A DNA stretch of 60,889 bases from Cloacimonetes bacterium UBA5835 (GTDB lineage: Bacteria; Cloacimonadota; Cloacimonadia; Cloacimonadales; Cloacimonadaceae): assembly GCA_002432865.1 (NCBI GenBank), contig DJGX01000016.1, positions 1-60,889 on the forward strand, in the 5' to 3' direction. The number at the start of each line of letters is the position of its first letter. Position 1 is the first letter of the stretch. The position numbers and the translations under genes were made by a program. Positions 25,803 through 35,050 of this stretch are shown piece by piece. The notes beneath the pieces were generated by a model. That model saw only the letters and a list, made by a program, of their open reading frames with translations, was not told the origin of the DNA and did no database searches.

Positions 25803-25857
25803 TTTATCTACCCTTAATCAAGCGTTAATTGTTAACGCTTGATTAAGGGTAGATAAA
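25803..25857. repeat. Perfect 26-bp inverted repeat with 3-nt centre
   Basis: The left arm 25803-25828 (starts TTTATCTACCCTTAATCAAG) is the exact reverse complement of the right arm 25832-25857, with only TTG between. It lies in a 666-bp gap between two convergent genes. No T run follows on either strand, so it is not a classical terminator. A shorter dyad (GGCTTAATTAACGCC, 25858-25872) abuts it. If transcribed it would form a very stable hairpin. Confidence 0.9.
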
Positions 25858-26141
25858 GGCTTAATTAACGCCTCTACCTAGGTTGGTTAAAATCATTATA
25901 TCTCAATATAGTAAAATTATATTCATATTATGAAGCGTACTATTTGGAGGTAATGTCAGTTATGTAATAACACTTTTACGAATACAAAAATTTAGGAACG
26001 ACAATCCTTCACAAAACATAAAATAGTATGATTTGCTTTATTTTTAAACTAAACTATAGGCTTGAACCAAGCTAAATTCTAAGGGATAATTGGAGACAAA
26101 TTAAGCTACCCAAATAGAATTAGCTGAAAAAAATACGAACT

Positions 26142-26474
26142 TTATCTAATCCTTTCCAAATTCTCTTTAGCAGATGGATCTACTTGGTATACATATTCAT
26201 TTTTTTCACAGGGGAAATCCGAGCATTCAGCACAGCTTATGTATCCTTTTTCTATTACACATAAACGAATGGGACACAATCCACACCAGGAAAATTTTGC
26301 TCCTTCGCTCATACAACCATCACAGTTAATATCTTCAGGATGAATTTCACCTTGATAATGTTCGCTCCAACGTTTTGCGATATCTTCTTTTCTTGCTTCA
26401 TCATCATTCTGAGTGGCAATATATGTTTCACATTTGAAACAATCAACTCCGCAGGCAGAGATAACTTTTTTCAT
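26142..26474 (-). CDS. DUF3795 family cysteine-rich protein
   Basis: 110 residues. Eleven cysteines fall in the DUF3795 arrangement: ACGVDCFKCETY at the N-terminus, then CDGCMSEGAKFSWCGLCPIRLC and SCAECSDFPCEK. Members are small cytoplasmic proteins of unknown function, probably zinc- or iron-sulfur-binding, common in anaerobes. RBS AGAGGAG lies 6 nt before the ATG. A short hairpin (CCGGT 26488-26492 with ACCGG 26501-26505) sits in the leader. The gene is alone on its strand. A C-terminal charged tail (VDPSAKENLERIR) is normal for the family. Confidence 0.85.
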   Translation of the reverse strand: MKKVISACGVDCFKCETYIATQNDDEARKEDIAKRWSEHYQGEIHPEDINCDGCMSEGAKFSWCGLCPIRLCVIEKGYISCAECSDFPCEKNEYVYQVDPSAKENLERIR

Positions 26475-26687
26475 TTTTTCTCCTCTTCCGGTGATAAAAA
26501 ACCGGTACTTTTTTAGATAGATATTCTGTTTTAATCGCTACAAAAGAATTAAGGCCTAATGGCTTTTTCATTTTTTTACTGCATTCAAAATAGAATTGAA
26601 GTTTTCTTATTTTGGAAAGCCAAATCTTGTCAATAATTTATTCTACACTCCTTTACACTCCAAGATATAAAGCAGTTGAGAAATCTA

Positions 26688-26717
26688 TTGACAGAAATGT
26701 TATATGGGAAATAATAA
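26688..26717 (+). promoter_or_regulatory. Promoter of coaX and the SprA-like gene
   Basis: TTGACA at 26688-26693, an 18-bp spacer and TAATAA at 26712-26717, 62 nt before the first possible coaX ATG. The rest of the 305-bp gap (26475-26779) shows no gene. Confidence 0.5.
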
Positions 26718-26779
26718 CTTATTTTAGAAGCTTGCGCTTGTTTTGTTATCTTTACCAGAAATGAATTTGAGCAGGGATT

Positions 26780-27601
26780 ATGTGTAATGTAATTATACGA
26801 GAACCAGTTATGGTAGTGGACATAGGAAACACCAATATCTTATGTGCCATCTACCTTGATGGAGAACCTATTTGGACGGCGCGTTTCACCTCGAGTCGGG
26901 AAAAAACTTCTGATGAATATTATATTCTTCTCAGTGGTTTAATAGAATCTTCAGTTTTATCTGAAGAGGAAAAAATCGCTATAGAAGATATTAATTATGT
27001 TGCTTTGGGAAGCGTAGTACCAGAACTTACACGCGTTTGGAGACATTTATTTAGCAAGTATTTCAAGGTTGAAATAACTGAGATTAATGCGCTCAGTCCT
27101 TTAGGTATTAGTTTCAGAGTAGAAAATCCGTCTTTTATTGGAGCAGATTTAATAGCTAATGCCTATGCTGCCTTGCACAAATATAAAAGTTCCTCAATAA
27201 TAATAGATTTAGGAACTGCTACTACAGTTGAACTGATCAGCAACGAAAGAAGATTTGAAGGAGCCATAATAGCTCCTGGGATGAAACTTGGTGCTGAAAT
27301 ATTATTTCAAAGAGCTGCCCAATTGTATGAAATAGAACTTGTTCAACCGCCTGTTCTTTTAGGTTTAAACACTACAGATGCAATGCTTTCTGGAGTAGTT
27401 TATGGTCATTCTATAATGTTAGATGCCCTTGTTGTTAAAATCAAAGAACAGTATTCACAACTAGCACCAATTCGAACAATCTTGACTGGTGGTATGGCTT
27501 CTCTGGTGAAACCCTCTATGAAGGAAATTGATGTTGTAGATAGACACCTCACTTTGGATGGGTTTTATTTGGCTTTTTGCAGGATTTTACAGCAAAAATA
27601 G
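26780..27601 (+). CDS. coaX: Type III pantothenate kinase
   Basis: CoaX phosphorylates pantothenate in the first step of coenzyme A synthesis and, unlike CoaA, is not inhibited by CoA. The ASKHA-fold motifs are present: MVVDIGNTNILCAIY (phosphate-1), SSIIIDLGTATTVELI (phosphate-2) and ILTGGMASLV (adenosine). GADLIANAYAAL with its catalytic Asp and FEGAIIAPGMKLG are also typical. The start may be ATG 26780 (GCAGGGA 5 nt upstream) or the in-frame ATG 26810, which gives the usual N-terminus; I kept the longer one. The stop is 6 nt before the SprA-like gene, so the two are co-transcribed. Confidence 0.92.
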   Translation: MCNVIIREPVMVVDIGNTNILCAIYLDGEPIWTARFTSSREKTSDEYYILLSGLIESSVLSEEEKIAIEDINYVALGSVVPELTRVWRHLFSKYFKVEITEINALSPLGISFRVENPSFIGADLIANAYAALHKYKSSSIIIDLGTATTVELISNERRFEGAIIAPGMKLGAEILFQRAAQLYEIELVQPPVLLGLNTTDAMLSGVVYGHSIMLDALVVKIKEQYSQLAPIRTILTGGMASLVKPSMKEIDVVDRHLTLDGFYLAFCRILQQK

Positions 27602-27607
27602 TACTTT

Positions 27608-30600
27608 ATGCTGAAAAAGCTATTCCTTTGTCTCTTACTTATAGCGTTCACCTTACTGTGGGCTAATGAACCTACTGGAGAAGTTAATACAAACCCTGAG
27701 CAAGAAGAAACAGGACAGAAGGGACTTTTCCCGGTGAAACCTTTCAGACAAAAAAGGGAAGGACAACATCAACTTGATCCACTAACAGAAAAAGCAATGT
27801 ATCCTCGTTTGTATATTCCCGATTATAATCCTGTAATAAATAATCGTATTGAAGTTTATAAAATCAATAAAGCAATGAATTACTATAAAGCAAGACCACT
27901 GGAAATACCAGCTTTTGCACCAGAATATAAAGAAAAGATAGATTTTACTAATAATAAAGTAATCCTCAGTGTGCAGGTTGGCGACTATAAAATTGCTCCA
28001 GATGTTATTATTAGCTTTGATCGCTATTTTAGTAATATGCAAATGAAAGCCTATCACAAATCTATTATTGCCAATATAAAAACACAAGCTCAAGCAACCC
28101 AAACAGTTAGCAGTGGTCTATTTAAAGATCTTACCTTGCTTCCAGAAATAGCTATGCCCAAAGCTATGCAAAAAGTTTTAGGTTCTTCTGCTGGACGATT
28201 AAATTTAGATGGTACCCAGAAACTTACTCTACAGGCAAGTAACACACGCAGAAAACAGGTTCCTATTTATGATGAATCAGGAAAAAATGTTTTCGACCTA
28301 AAAATGGAGATGGAAACTAACCTAAGGCTGTCCGGAACAATCGGTGACAAAATAGCAGTTAATTTCAAATACAATTCCAAACAGGATGAACAGCTCTTCG
28401 ATATGAATAATGTAAATGTAAAATATACCGGTTATGATGATGAATTTGTTCAAAGTATCGAAGGCGGAAACATAGCTCTTTCTTTAGGTGGATCGCGCTA
28501 TGTTAGTTATTCTGCAAGTTCACAGGGACTTTTTGGTATCACCAGTAAATTCAAATATGGCAATTTGGATTTAAATCTTATTGCCAGTAAAGAAGAGAGC
28601 CAAAAAAGCACTCAAACCTATGTAGGTAAAAGTCAAGCAGATTCTTCTACAGTAAGCAGCTGGAAATATGCTAAACGAACAATGTACTATCTGCATGATC
28701 CCTATCAGTTATATCAATTAAAAACAGGTTCTAATATACCTCCAGGCTGGGTTAATAATGCAATTGATACTGCTCCTGATGGCTCATGGCTTGTGAATGA
28801 AAACTATTTACCCGAAAGTGGAACTGTGCGTTTGTTTTATGACGATGCTAATTATACAAATAACACTGCAGCAGCAAAAGGAGATACCATCTATTATTCT
28901 AATGATGTTAGACCTCCTTATGAACCCTGGTATGATGAATTAATTGAAGGAACAGATTTTGTTACGGATTACGATAGCGGAATTATTACTGTTCTAAAAA
29001 ATATTGATAGAACCGCTACTTTAGGAGTGCAATACACTCGTCGAGATGGAGTTCAAGTTCCTCCTCCAAATCCTGATACAAGTATTTTACATGTAAAAGT
29101 ATTAAGGAAAAAATACCAAGAGTATATTCCTTATAACTCCAATGATGAATTAAATACCTGGCATTTACAAATGCGCAATATCTATGATATGGGCAGAACA
29201 AATATAAAGAATGATGGATTTGAACTGCAAGTATATACTGTTAATGTAGATTTAACTCGCAACTACAATCTACCCGATAATCTTGTTTTTGGTGAAATAT
29301 CAACCTATAATGACTATCTGAGGTTAAATGCTAATAATAGTCCCGATGGCATTATCAATGGTGATGATGCTACTGTCAATCTTACCAATGGTTGGATTAT
29401 TATGCCTTTTATCGAACCGATGCAAGGTTTGGGAGATGGTATAATCTACCGTAAAGAAAATGAAGATGAATATTCCTATCAGGATTCAACCAGTATTTTT
29501 ATTAATATTAAAGGTAAAATTGGACGAGAAGCTATAGAACTTTCTTCTATGGGAGTGTTAAAGGGAAGCGTTAGAGTTAGAGTAAACGGTGTAGAACAAC
29601 GCGAAAACACTGATTATATTGTTGATTACGATTTTGGCAGAATAACCTTCTTAACTGCTGCGGGTAAAGATCCTGATGCCAAAATAGAAATAGATTTTGA
29701 ATCTCGTACTCTTTTTAGTGTAGCTCAAAAAAACTTGGCAGGAATTAGAGCAAACTGGCGAATGAATGATTATACCAAACTGGGGGGAACTTTAATTTAC
29801 CGAAGTGAGAGTGTAGCAGATAAACGACCTCGAATTGGTAATGAGAACATTGAAATGATAATGGGCGATATAGATGGCGAAGTTACTATCAAACCAGAAT
29901 TTATTACTAGGGGTTTAGATGCCCTTCCTTTAATTAATACTACTGCTCCTTCCCAAATATCGATGTCTGGGGAAATTGCTTTTACGCTGCCTAATATATA
30001 CGGAGATCCTGATAGTAAGAAAAAAGAAGCATATCTGGATGATATGGAATCAATTATGGATTCCTATCCTTTAGGAGTTACTTATAATAATTGGATACTG
30101 GGTAGTAAACCTTTTGGAACTTCTTATGCCAAAGGAAGAATAAATTGGTTCAATCCCAAAGATGTAAAAAGACGCGATATTGAGGCTGAAGCTACTTTAA
30201 CAGATCAAGAAAAAGATGAATATGTAACTGTGCTTACTATGATTGTAAAACCCAATCCTGTGCAAATCCCAAATTCTACAACACATTCCTGGGCTGGAAT
30301 TATGAAATATCTTGGTAACCAGCTCGATTTCTCTCAGAAAAAATATCTGGAAGTGTATGCCAAACTGGAGCCTATAAATCCTAACACAAATATTTACCCA
30401 AATGTAACAATGCATATAGACTTGGGAGATATTAATGAGGATTTTTACACTGAATTTGGTGGTTATGGAGTTTTAAACAGCGAAGATGTAAACCGTGATG
30501 GAGTTTTAACTATCAGCGAAGATATTGGTTTAGACGGTATTTCGAAAAACCAACCTGGTCACGATCCCAATGATATTGCCTATCCTGCCAGTGGGAATGA

Positions 30601-33600
30601 TTATTCTGGAGTGAATGGAACAGAAGATAACCGCATATTAGATACTGAAGACCTTGATGGTAACGGAGTTTTAAATACCTTAGATCGTTACATAAGTTAT
30701 TCTTTTTCTCTCTCTAATCCCGATACTTCTATAGTAATAGATTCCTATAATCAGTGGCGAATGTATCGTATACCATTAAGTGATGAACAATACTTTCAAC
30801 TTGTAAATAGCTCAGGAACAAATATTCAACCAAGTTTACAAAAAGTTTCGTATGCACGTATCTGGTTGGATACAGATTGTACTATGGATATAAAAGTTAG
30901 AATTGCAGATATTTCTGTAGTTGGAAATAAATGGCAAGACAATTATATTCGTCAATTCAAATATAGTAGTGCACCTCCACCAAACAGTTATGTTCAATAT
31001 TATAATCTTATGATAGATCCTACTGTTTTGGCAGCTAAAAATACTAGTTTTATCTCTGGAATTGTAAGTAATCAAAAGAACTTCTCTCACTATACTTCTC
31101 CTCCGGGAACTTGGTATACAGAAGAAAATCGAGAATCGGCAGAATCAGCTCTAACCTTAGAAGTTAAACATCTTCAACGCGACCAAATGTGTTTACTCAG
31201 ACAAAAAATGCTGGATACCCAAAATTTGCTCTCTTACGATAAAATCCGTTTCTGGGTATATCCTGAAGCTGCTCAAGGTTCATATTCACATCTAGATTCT
31301 TTATATGTCATTTTCCGAATAGGTGCTGATTCTTTAAACTATTATCAAGTGCGTCAACGAGTGCCAGTTCATCCCTATAATAATAAAATAAGTGCCAAAG
31401 ATTGGATTCAGCTTGAATATAATTTGCAGGACCTTATATCCTTAAAAGAAATTAACCCAAATGCAGATGCGGATTCCCTGGTTAATATTGTTCCTGGTGA
31501 TGAAGGAAAAATAGGAAAATACTATAGAGGTAAACCCAGCTTAATAAATATCAGAGAAATTTATCTGGGTGTTTATGTTCCCGGAACTCATTTTTATGCT
31601 GCCGAAGATGAAATAAAAGAGTTCAGCGGGACTATTTATTTTGATGATATAAGAGTTGCTGATCCGTACGAAGATATAGGAATTGCAAAACGTCTTAGTC
31701 TTAGCGGGACTTTTGCTGATGTAGCCACATTAAATATAGATTATGAAGAAAAGAGCGAAAACTTTAATACTACGATGCAACGCGGACGCAGCAATACTTT
31801 TACCAGTGTCCGATCTCTCAATGTAACAAATAAAATATTTGTTAATAGGCTGCTCCCCAATTCTTGGAATATGGATATTCCTATTTCCTTAAATCGTAAT
31901 TATTCGCTAGGAATTCCTCGTTTTCGTGCAAATTCAGACCTTTTAAGAGCTAATATGGCTGATCCTGAGCTAAAAGAAATTGAAAAGACGGAACATTTAG
32001 CTTACAGTGCAGATTTCGGGCTCAGCCAAAAACAACCACCAAAAAGCAAAATTCTGCAATATACTATATACCGAACTTCTATTAGCGGTAGAATTGAAAA
32101 CTCCTATAATAATACTTCAACTGCAATAGATACTCTTTTGGCATATCGCGGAACTTTGAACTATAATTTGAATCTTCCTGCTGATAAAACTAGCTTGAAA
32201 TTGTTCAATGATTACCGATTAGGTTATTTCCCAAACACCTTCAGCAATAGTTTTACCTTTAGTAGTAACGAACCTAAAAGCTGGGATAGGGTTACTACTG
32301 TAGATAGTTTGGCTTGGAATAAACGTAGCCAGACAACTGATACCAGAACTATAACAACCGATAATAATATTTCCTGGAACATATTAAGCGATGTAACTGC
32401 TACAGCTCGTCTAAACACAAAAAGAGACCTGAAACAAAAAGACTATATTTACGATATAAATGTAGGTAAACAAACAGAATATGTGCAAGATCTAGGATTG
32501 AACTACAGTCCAAATTACCTGCCACGCATTTTTAACTTTACTTCTTCTGCTTCAGCTAGATATACAGATACACAGCGAAAATATACTCAATATATTGGTG
32601 GTTCAGCAGTAGACACATATCAAAGAGATGGTAATACAAACCGCTCCATTCGTATGAATCTAACTTTGATGAATTCCTCTCTGTTTACAGAATGGACTAC
32701 AAAAATGATGAGTAAAATGCCTGAAGGAACCATCTCCCCCAAAGTCAAAGACAAAGATAAGTACCCTAAATCCGAAATGTCTGAAGAAGAAATAAAAAAA
32801 CAAGAAGAACATCAGAAAGAAGAAGAAATAAAAAAACAAGAAGAACATCAGAAAGAAGAGGAGATTAAAAAACAGGAAGAACATCAAAAAGAAGAAGAGA
32901 TTAAAAAACAGGAAGAACATCAGAAAGAAGAAGAGATTAAAAAAGAAGAACTGAAGCCAGAAGAGGAACAAAAACTTAGCGAAGAAGAAATAAATAAACG
33001 CCAAGATGAAATTGCCCGTTTGAAAGCTGAAGGCAAATTTGATCAGCTATCTGAAGAAGAAATTAATGAACTGCTTGCAGACATATCTGCTGGAAAAGGT
33101 AAAAAAGAAACCCAAGAAAATGATGGAGAGAAAGAACCTGAAGCTAACGGACCGGGATTTAATCCTCTACTTACTTTTGTTAGCGCTCTTTCGCATATTA
33201 AGAACATTAATGCTTCCTATCAAAACACATATGTTATGAATTATGCGCGTAAAACAAATCCCTTCCCTTTTGCTTTCCAATTAGGAATTCCACATTGTGT
33301 TCCGTATGATTCTCTGGAAGCAATTTCCAATGATAATACTCTTACTATAGGTAGTGGGATAACTTTCTCTCGCAGATTAGATAGTGTTATAAACTGCTCT
33401 GTTACTTCCAATAGACGTTATGCGAGTGCAAGTAATCAAACCATTGGTTATACTTTTCCTGATATTACTTTATCTTTAATGGATTTTGAATCAATTGTTG
33501 GTTTACAAAAATACATCACTGGTTCCAGATTGAATACAGGTTTCCAATACACAGTTCGCCAAAATGGAAATTTGGATTGGGTTAAGCCCAAACAAGAATC

Positions 33601-34072
33601 CTATACAACAGCTTTGAATCCTTTACTTGGTTTTACTGGAAATCTCTTTAAAGTAGTATCTACTAACCTTAGCTACTCTATTAGCCAAACTGATAATATA
33701 ACAGATATGGATACTTATGAAATTTTGAAAACCAGTAACAGCCAAACCTTAAATGGTAATCTTTCTTATAGTTTTAGAGCTGCACGCGGCTTTTCTGTCC
33801 CCTTTACAAAAAAGAAAATCCATATAAAAAATGAACTAACCTCCTCTTTGGGGATAACCTATGAAAGTAACTATGATAAAACCAAAGGTAGTTCGTCATC
33901 ACAAGTTGATCGTAACACAAGCCGCTTTTCAATTATACCACAAGCGACTTATCAATTTGATGCTAATATCAGAGGTGGTTTAACAGGTAGGTATGAAGTT
34001 AATTCCGATAAAAAAACCGAAGACGGTACTTCCATTTTCGGATTAGGAATATGGGTTGAAGTAAATCTATAG
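27608..34072 (+). CDS. sprA: SprA-like giant outer-membrane protein (type IX secretion translocon)
   Basis: 2154 residues with signal peptide MLKKLFLCLLLIAFTLLWA. In the Bacteroidota, SprA (Sov) is the outer-membrane pore of the type IX secretion system, a 36-strand barrel of about 2400 residues. Here the protein is beta-rich almost throughout, with SprA-like blocks such as TQKLTLQASNTRRKQVPIYDESG and GDKIAVNFKYNSKQDEQ, then FDMNNVNVKYTGYDDEFVQSIEGGNIAL. EAYLDDMESIMDSYPLG, DFGRITFL and NWILGSKPFG also fit. It ends in a barrel strand (FGLGIWVEVNL). Residues about 1726-1779 are an insertion of acidic/lysine repeats. No other T9SS gene (porV, gldKLMN, porU) is in the window. It is coupled to coaX (6-nt gap). 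Confidence 0.82.
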   Translation: MLKKLFLCLLLIAFTLLWANEPTGEVNTNPEQEETGQKGLFPVKPFRQKREGQHQLDPLTEKAMYPRLYIPDYNPVINNRIEVYKINKAMNYYKARPLEIPAFAPEYKEKIDFTNNKVILSVQVGDYKIAPDVIISFDRYFSNMQMKAYHKSIIANIKTQAQATQTVSSGLFKDLTLLPEIAMPKAMQKVLGSSAGRLNLDGTQKLTLQASNTRRKQVPIYDESGKNVFDLKMEMETNLRLSGTIGDKIAVNFKYNSKQDEQLFDMNNVNVKYTGYDDEFVQSIEGGNIALSLGGSRYVSYSASSQGLFGITSKFKYGNLDLNLIASKEESQKSTQTYVGKSQADSSTVSSWKYAKRTMYYLHDPYQLYQLKTGSNIPPGWVNNAIDTAPDGSWLVNENYLPESGTVRLFYDDANYTNNTAAAKGDTIYYSNDVRPPYEPWYDELIEGTDFVTDYDSGIITVLKNIDRTATLGVQYTRRDGVQVPPPNPDTSILHVKVLRKKYQEYIPYNSNDELNTWHLQMRNIYDMGRTNIKNDGFELQVYTVNVDLTRNYNLPDNLVFGEISTYNDYLRLNANNSPDGIINGDDATVNLTNGWIIMPFIEPMQGLGDGIIYRKENEDEYSYQDSTSIFINIKGKIGREAIELSSMGVLKGSVRVRVNGVEQRENTDYIVDYDFGRITFLTAAGKDPDAKIEIDFESRTLFSVAQKNLAGIRANWRMNDYTKLGGTLIYRSESVADKRPRIGNENIEMIMGDIDGEVTIKPEFITRGLDALPLINTTAPSQISMSGEIAFTLPNIYGDPDSKKKEAYLDDMESIMDSYPLGVTYNNWILGSKPFGTSYAKGRINWFNPKDVKRRDIEAEATLTDQEKDEYVTVLTMIVKPNPVQIPNSTTHSWAGIMKYLGNQLDFSQKKYLEVYAKLEPINPNTNIYPNVTMHIDLGDINEDFYTEFGGYGVLNSEDVNRDGVLTISEDIGLDGISKNQPGHDPNDIAYPASGNDYSGVNGTEDNRILDTEDLDGNGVLNTLDRYISYSFSLSNPDTSIVIDSYNQWRMYRIPLSDEQYFQLVNSSGTNIQPSLQKVSYARIWLDTDCTMDIKVRIADISVVGNKWQDNYIRQFKYSSAPPPNSYVQYYNLMIDPTVLAAKNTSFISGIVSNQKNFSHYTSPPGTWYTEENRESAESALTLEVKHLQRDQMCLLRQKMLDTQNLLSYDKIRFWVYPEAAQGSYSHLDSLYVIFRIGADSLNYYQVRQRVPVHPYNNKISAKDWIQLEYNLQDLISLKEINPNADADSLVNIVPGDEGKIGKYYRGKPSLINIREIYLGVYVPGTHFYAAEDEIKEFSGTIYFDDIRVADPYEDIGIAKRLSLSGTFADVATLNIDYEEKSENFNTTMQRGRSNTFTSVRSLNVTNKIFVNRLLPNSWNMDIPISLNRNYSLGIPRFRANSDLLRANMADPELKEIEKTEHLAYSADFGLSQKQPPKSKILQYTIYRTSISGRIENSYNNTSTAIDTLLAYRGTLNYNLNLPADKTSLKLFNDYRLGYFPNTFSNSFTFSSNEPKSWDRVTTVDSLAWNKRSQTTDTRTITTDNNISWNILSDVTATARLNTKRDLKQKDYIYDINVGKQTEYVQDLGLNYSPNYLPRIFNFTSSASARYTDTQRKYTQYIGGSAVDTYQRDGNTNRSIRMNLTLMNSSLFTEWTTKMMSKMPEGTISPKVKDKDKYPKSEMSEEEIKKQEEHQKEEEIKKQEEHQKEEEIKKQEEHQKEEEIKKQEEHQKEEEIKKEELKPEEEQKLSEEEINKRQDEIARLKAEGKFDQLSEEEINELLADISAGKGKKETQENDGEKEPEANGPGFNPLLTFVSALSHIKNINASYQNTYVMNYARKTNPFPFAFQLGIPHCVPYDSLEAISNDNTLTIGSGITFSRRLDSVINCSVTSNRRYASASNQTIGYTFPDITLSLMDFESIVGLQKYITGSRLNTGFQYTVRQNGNLDWVKPKQESYTTALNPLLGFTGNLFKVVSTNLSYSISQTDNITDMDTYEILKTSNSQTLNGNLSYSFRAARGFSVPFTKKKIHIKNELTSSLGITYESNYDKTKGSSSSQVDRNTSRFSIIPQATYQFDANIRGGLTGRYEVNSDKKTEDGTSIFGLGIWVEVNL
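32783..32944 (+). repeat. 36-bp coding repeats (EEEIKKQEEHQK) inside the SprA-like gene
   Basis: Four full 36-bp units start at 32783, 32819, 32855 and 32891, and a partial fifth runs to 32944. All encode EEEIKKQEEHQK. The first two are identical in DNA, while later ones differ at silent sites, which suggests recent unit duplication. The encoded segment should be a charged helix or coiled coil in a loop between barrel strands. Confidence 0.9.
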
Positions 34073-34113
34073 AATAGAAAAAGCCAAGATGGTAATAAAC
34101 GAAATATAATTAT

Positions 34114-35004
34114 TTATGGCATAAAGCCAAGTTCTCTTAAGGCATCATCCTTCTTTCGCCATTTTGGATTGATTTTTACAAATAGATGTACATATACAGG
34201 TAATTGCATAAAGCGAGATAATTCAACTTCAGCATACTCTCGAATTTTTTGTAGAGCAGATCCATTTTTACCTATCAGAATTAGTTTCTGACTTTTCCGT
34301 TCCAACCAGATAACTGCATTAATGATAACTTTATCCGGTAATTCCTGAAAGCGTTCAATTAGTACCGCTGAAGAATAAGGTATTTCTTCTTGAAAATAAT
34401 GGAAGATTGCCTCACGGATAATTTCCTTGGCAAAAAAACGCATAGGCAAATCGGAGAGCATATCCTCCTCATAATAGGGTTCATGGTAAGGCATATAATA
34501 TGTAATTGCTTCCATTAATTCAGGAATGTTTTCTCCTGTTTTGGCCGACACGAAGAATGCTTTATTTATTGAATCCGGAAGATATTGTTTCATATCTTCT
34601 CTATTTACCTCTGGATTGAGATCAAGTTTGTTAAATACAGCTAGTTGTGGATTTTTTAAATATTGAAGATGATGAAGTACTTCTTTGTCATATTCTGTAG
34701 GGAAGCTATCAACTTGAGTGAGGAAAAGAACTAAATCTACATCTTCTAAAGAGTTATGCCAAATTTTCAACATCCTTTCTTGAAGCTCATAACGAGGTTT
34801 TAAGTAACCAGGTGTATCCACAAAAACAATCTGATGCTCAGGAGTATTCCATATCCCTTTAATAGCATAACGCGTAGTTTGAGGTTTGGGTGATGTTATA
34901 GATATTTTTTCCCCTAAGATACAGTTCATCAGGGTAGATTTACCTGTATTAGGTTTTCCTATAATAGCTACAAAGCCACTTTTAAAATTTGCCGAAATAC
35001 TCAT
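34114..35004 (-). CDS. era: GTPase Era
   Basis: Era is an essential GTPase that binds the 3' end of 16S rRNA and helps 30S subunit assembly. G1 is GKPNTGKST, G3 is DTPGYL, G4 is NKLD and G5 is VSAKTGENIPEL. The C-terminal KH domain has IGKNGSALQKIREYAEVELSRFMQLPVYV, with VKINPKWRKKDDALRELGF at the end. I start at the ATG at 35004 (MSISANFKSGFVAII), giving 296 residues. An 11-codon upstream extension would encode the stem and T run of a terminator (35012-35035), so it is not the real start. The RBS before 35004 is poor. It is downstream of rocD on the same strand, and convergent with the SprA-like gene. Confidence 0.93.
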   Translation of the reverse strand: MSISANFKSGFVAIIGKPNTGKSTLMNCILGEKISITSPKPQTTRYAIKGIWNTPEHQIVFVDTPGYLKPRYELQERMLKIWHNSLEDVDLVLFLTQVDSFPTEYDKEVLHHLQYLKNPQLAVFNKLDLNPEVNREDMKQYLPDSINKAFFVSAKTGENIPELMEAITYYMPYHEPYYEEDMLSDLPMRFFAKEIIREAIFHYFQEEIPYSSAVLIERFQELPDKVIINAVIWLERKSQKLILIGKNGSALQKIREYAEVELSRFMQLPVYVHLFVKINPKWRKKDDALRELGFMP

Positions 35005-35011
35005 ATAGAAT

Positions 35012-35035
35012 AAAAAAGGGGTGGAGAACCACCCC
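35012..35035 (-). terminator. Rho-independent terminator after rocD
   Basis: On the minus strand GGGGTGG (35035 to 35029), a TTCT loop, CCACCCC (35024 to 35018) and six T (35017 to 35012). It ends the rocD transcript 15 nt after its stop, just before the era start codon. Read-through or a promoter inside rocD would be needed for era. Confidence 0.9.
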
Positions 35036-35050
35036 ATAAGCTATTTATTG

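Noticed and set aside
25803..25857. Rho-independent terminator for the cyclase operon
   Set aside because: No T run on either side and more than 320 nt from the stop; kept only as an inverted repeat.
32783..32944. CRISPR-like 36-bp periodicity
   Set aside because: Repeats are head-to-tail without spacers and stay in frame as EEEIKKQEEHQK.
32660..33004. 114-codon Phe/Leu-rich minus-strand frame that looks like a membrane protein
   Set aside because: It is the reverse complement of the Glu/Lys repeat in the SprA-like gene; GAA/AAA codons read backwards give Phe.
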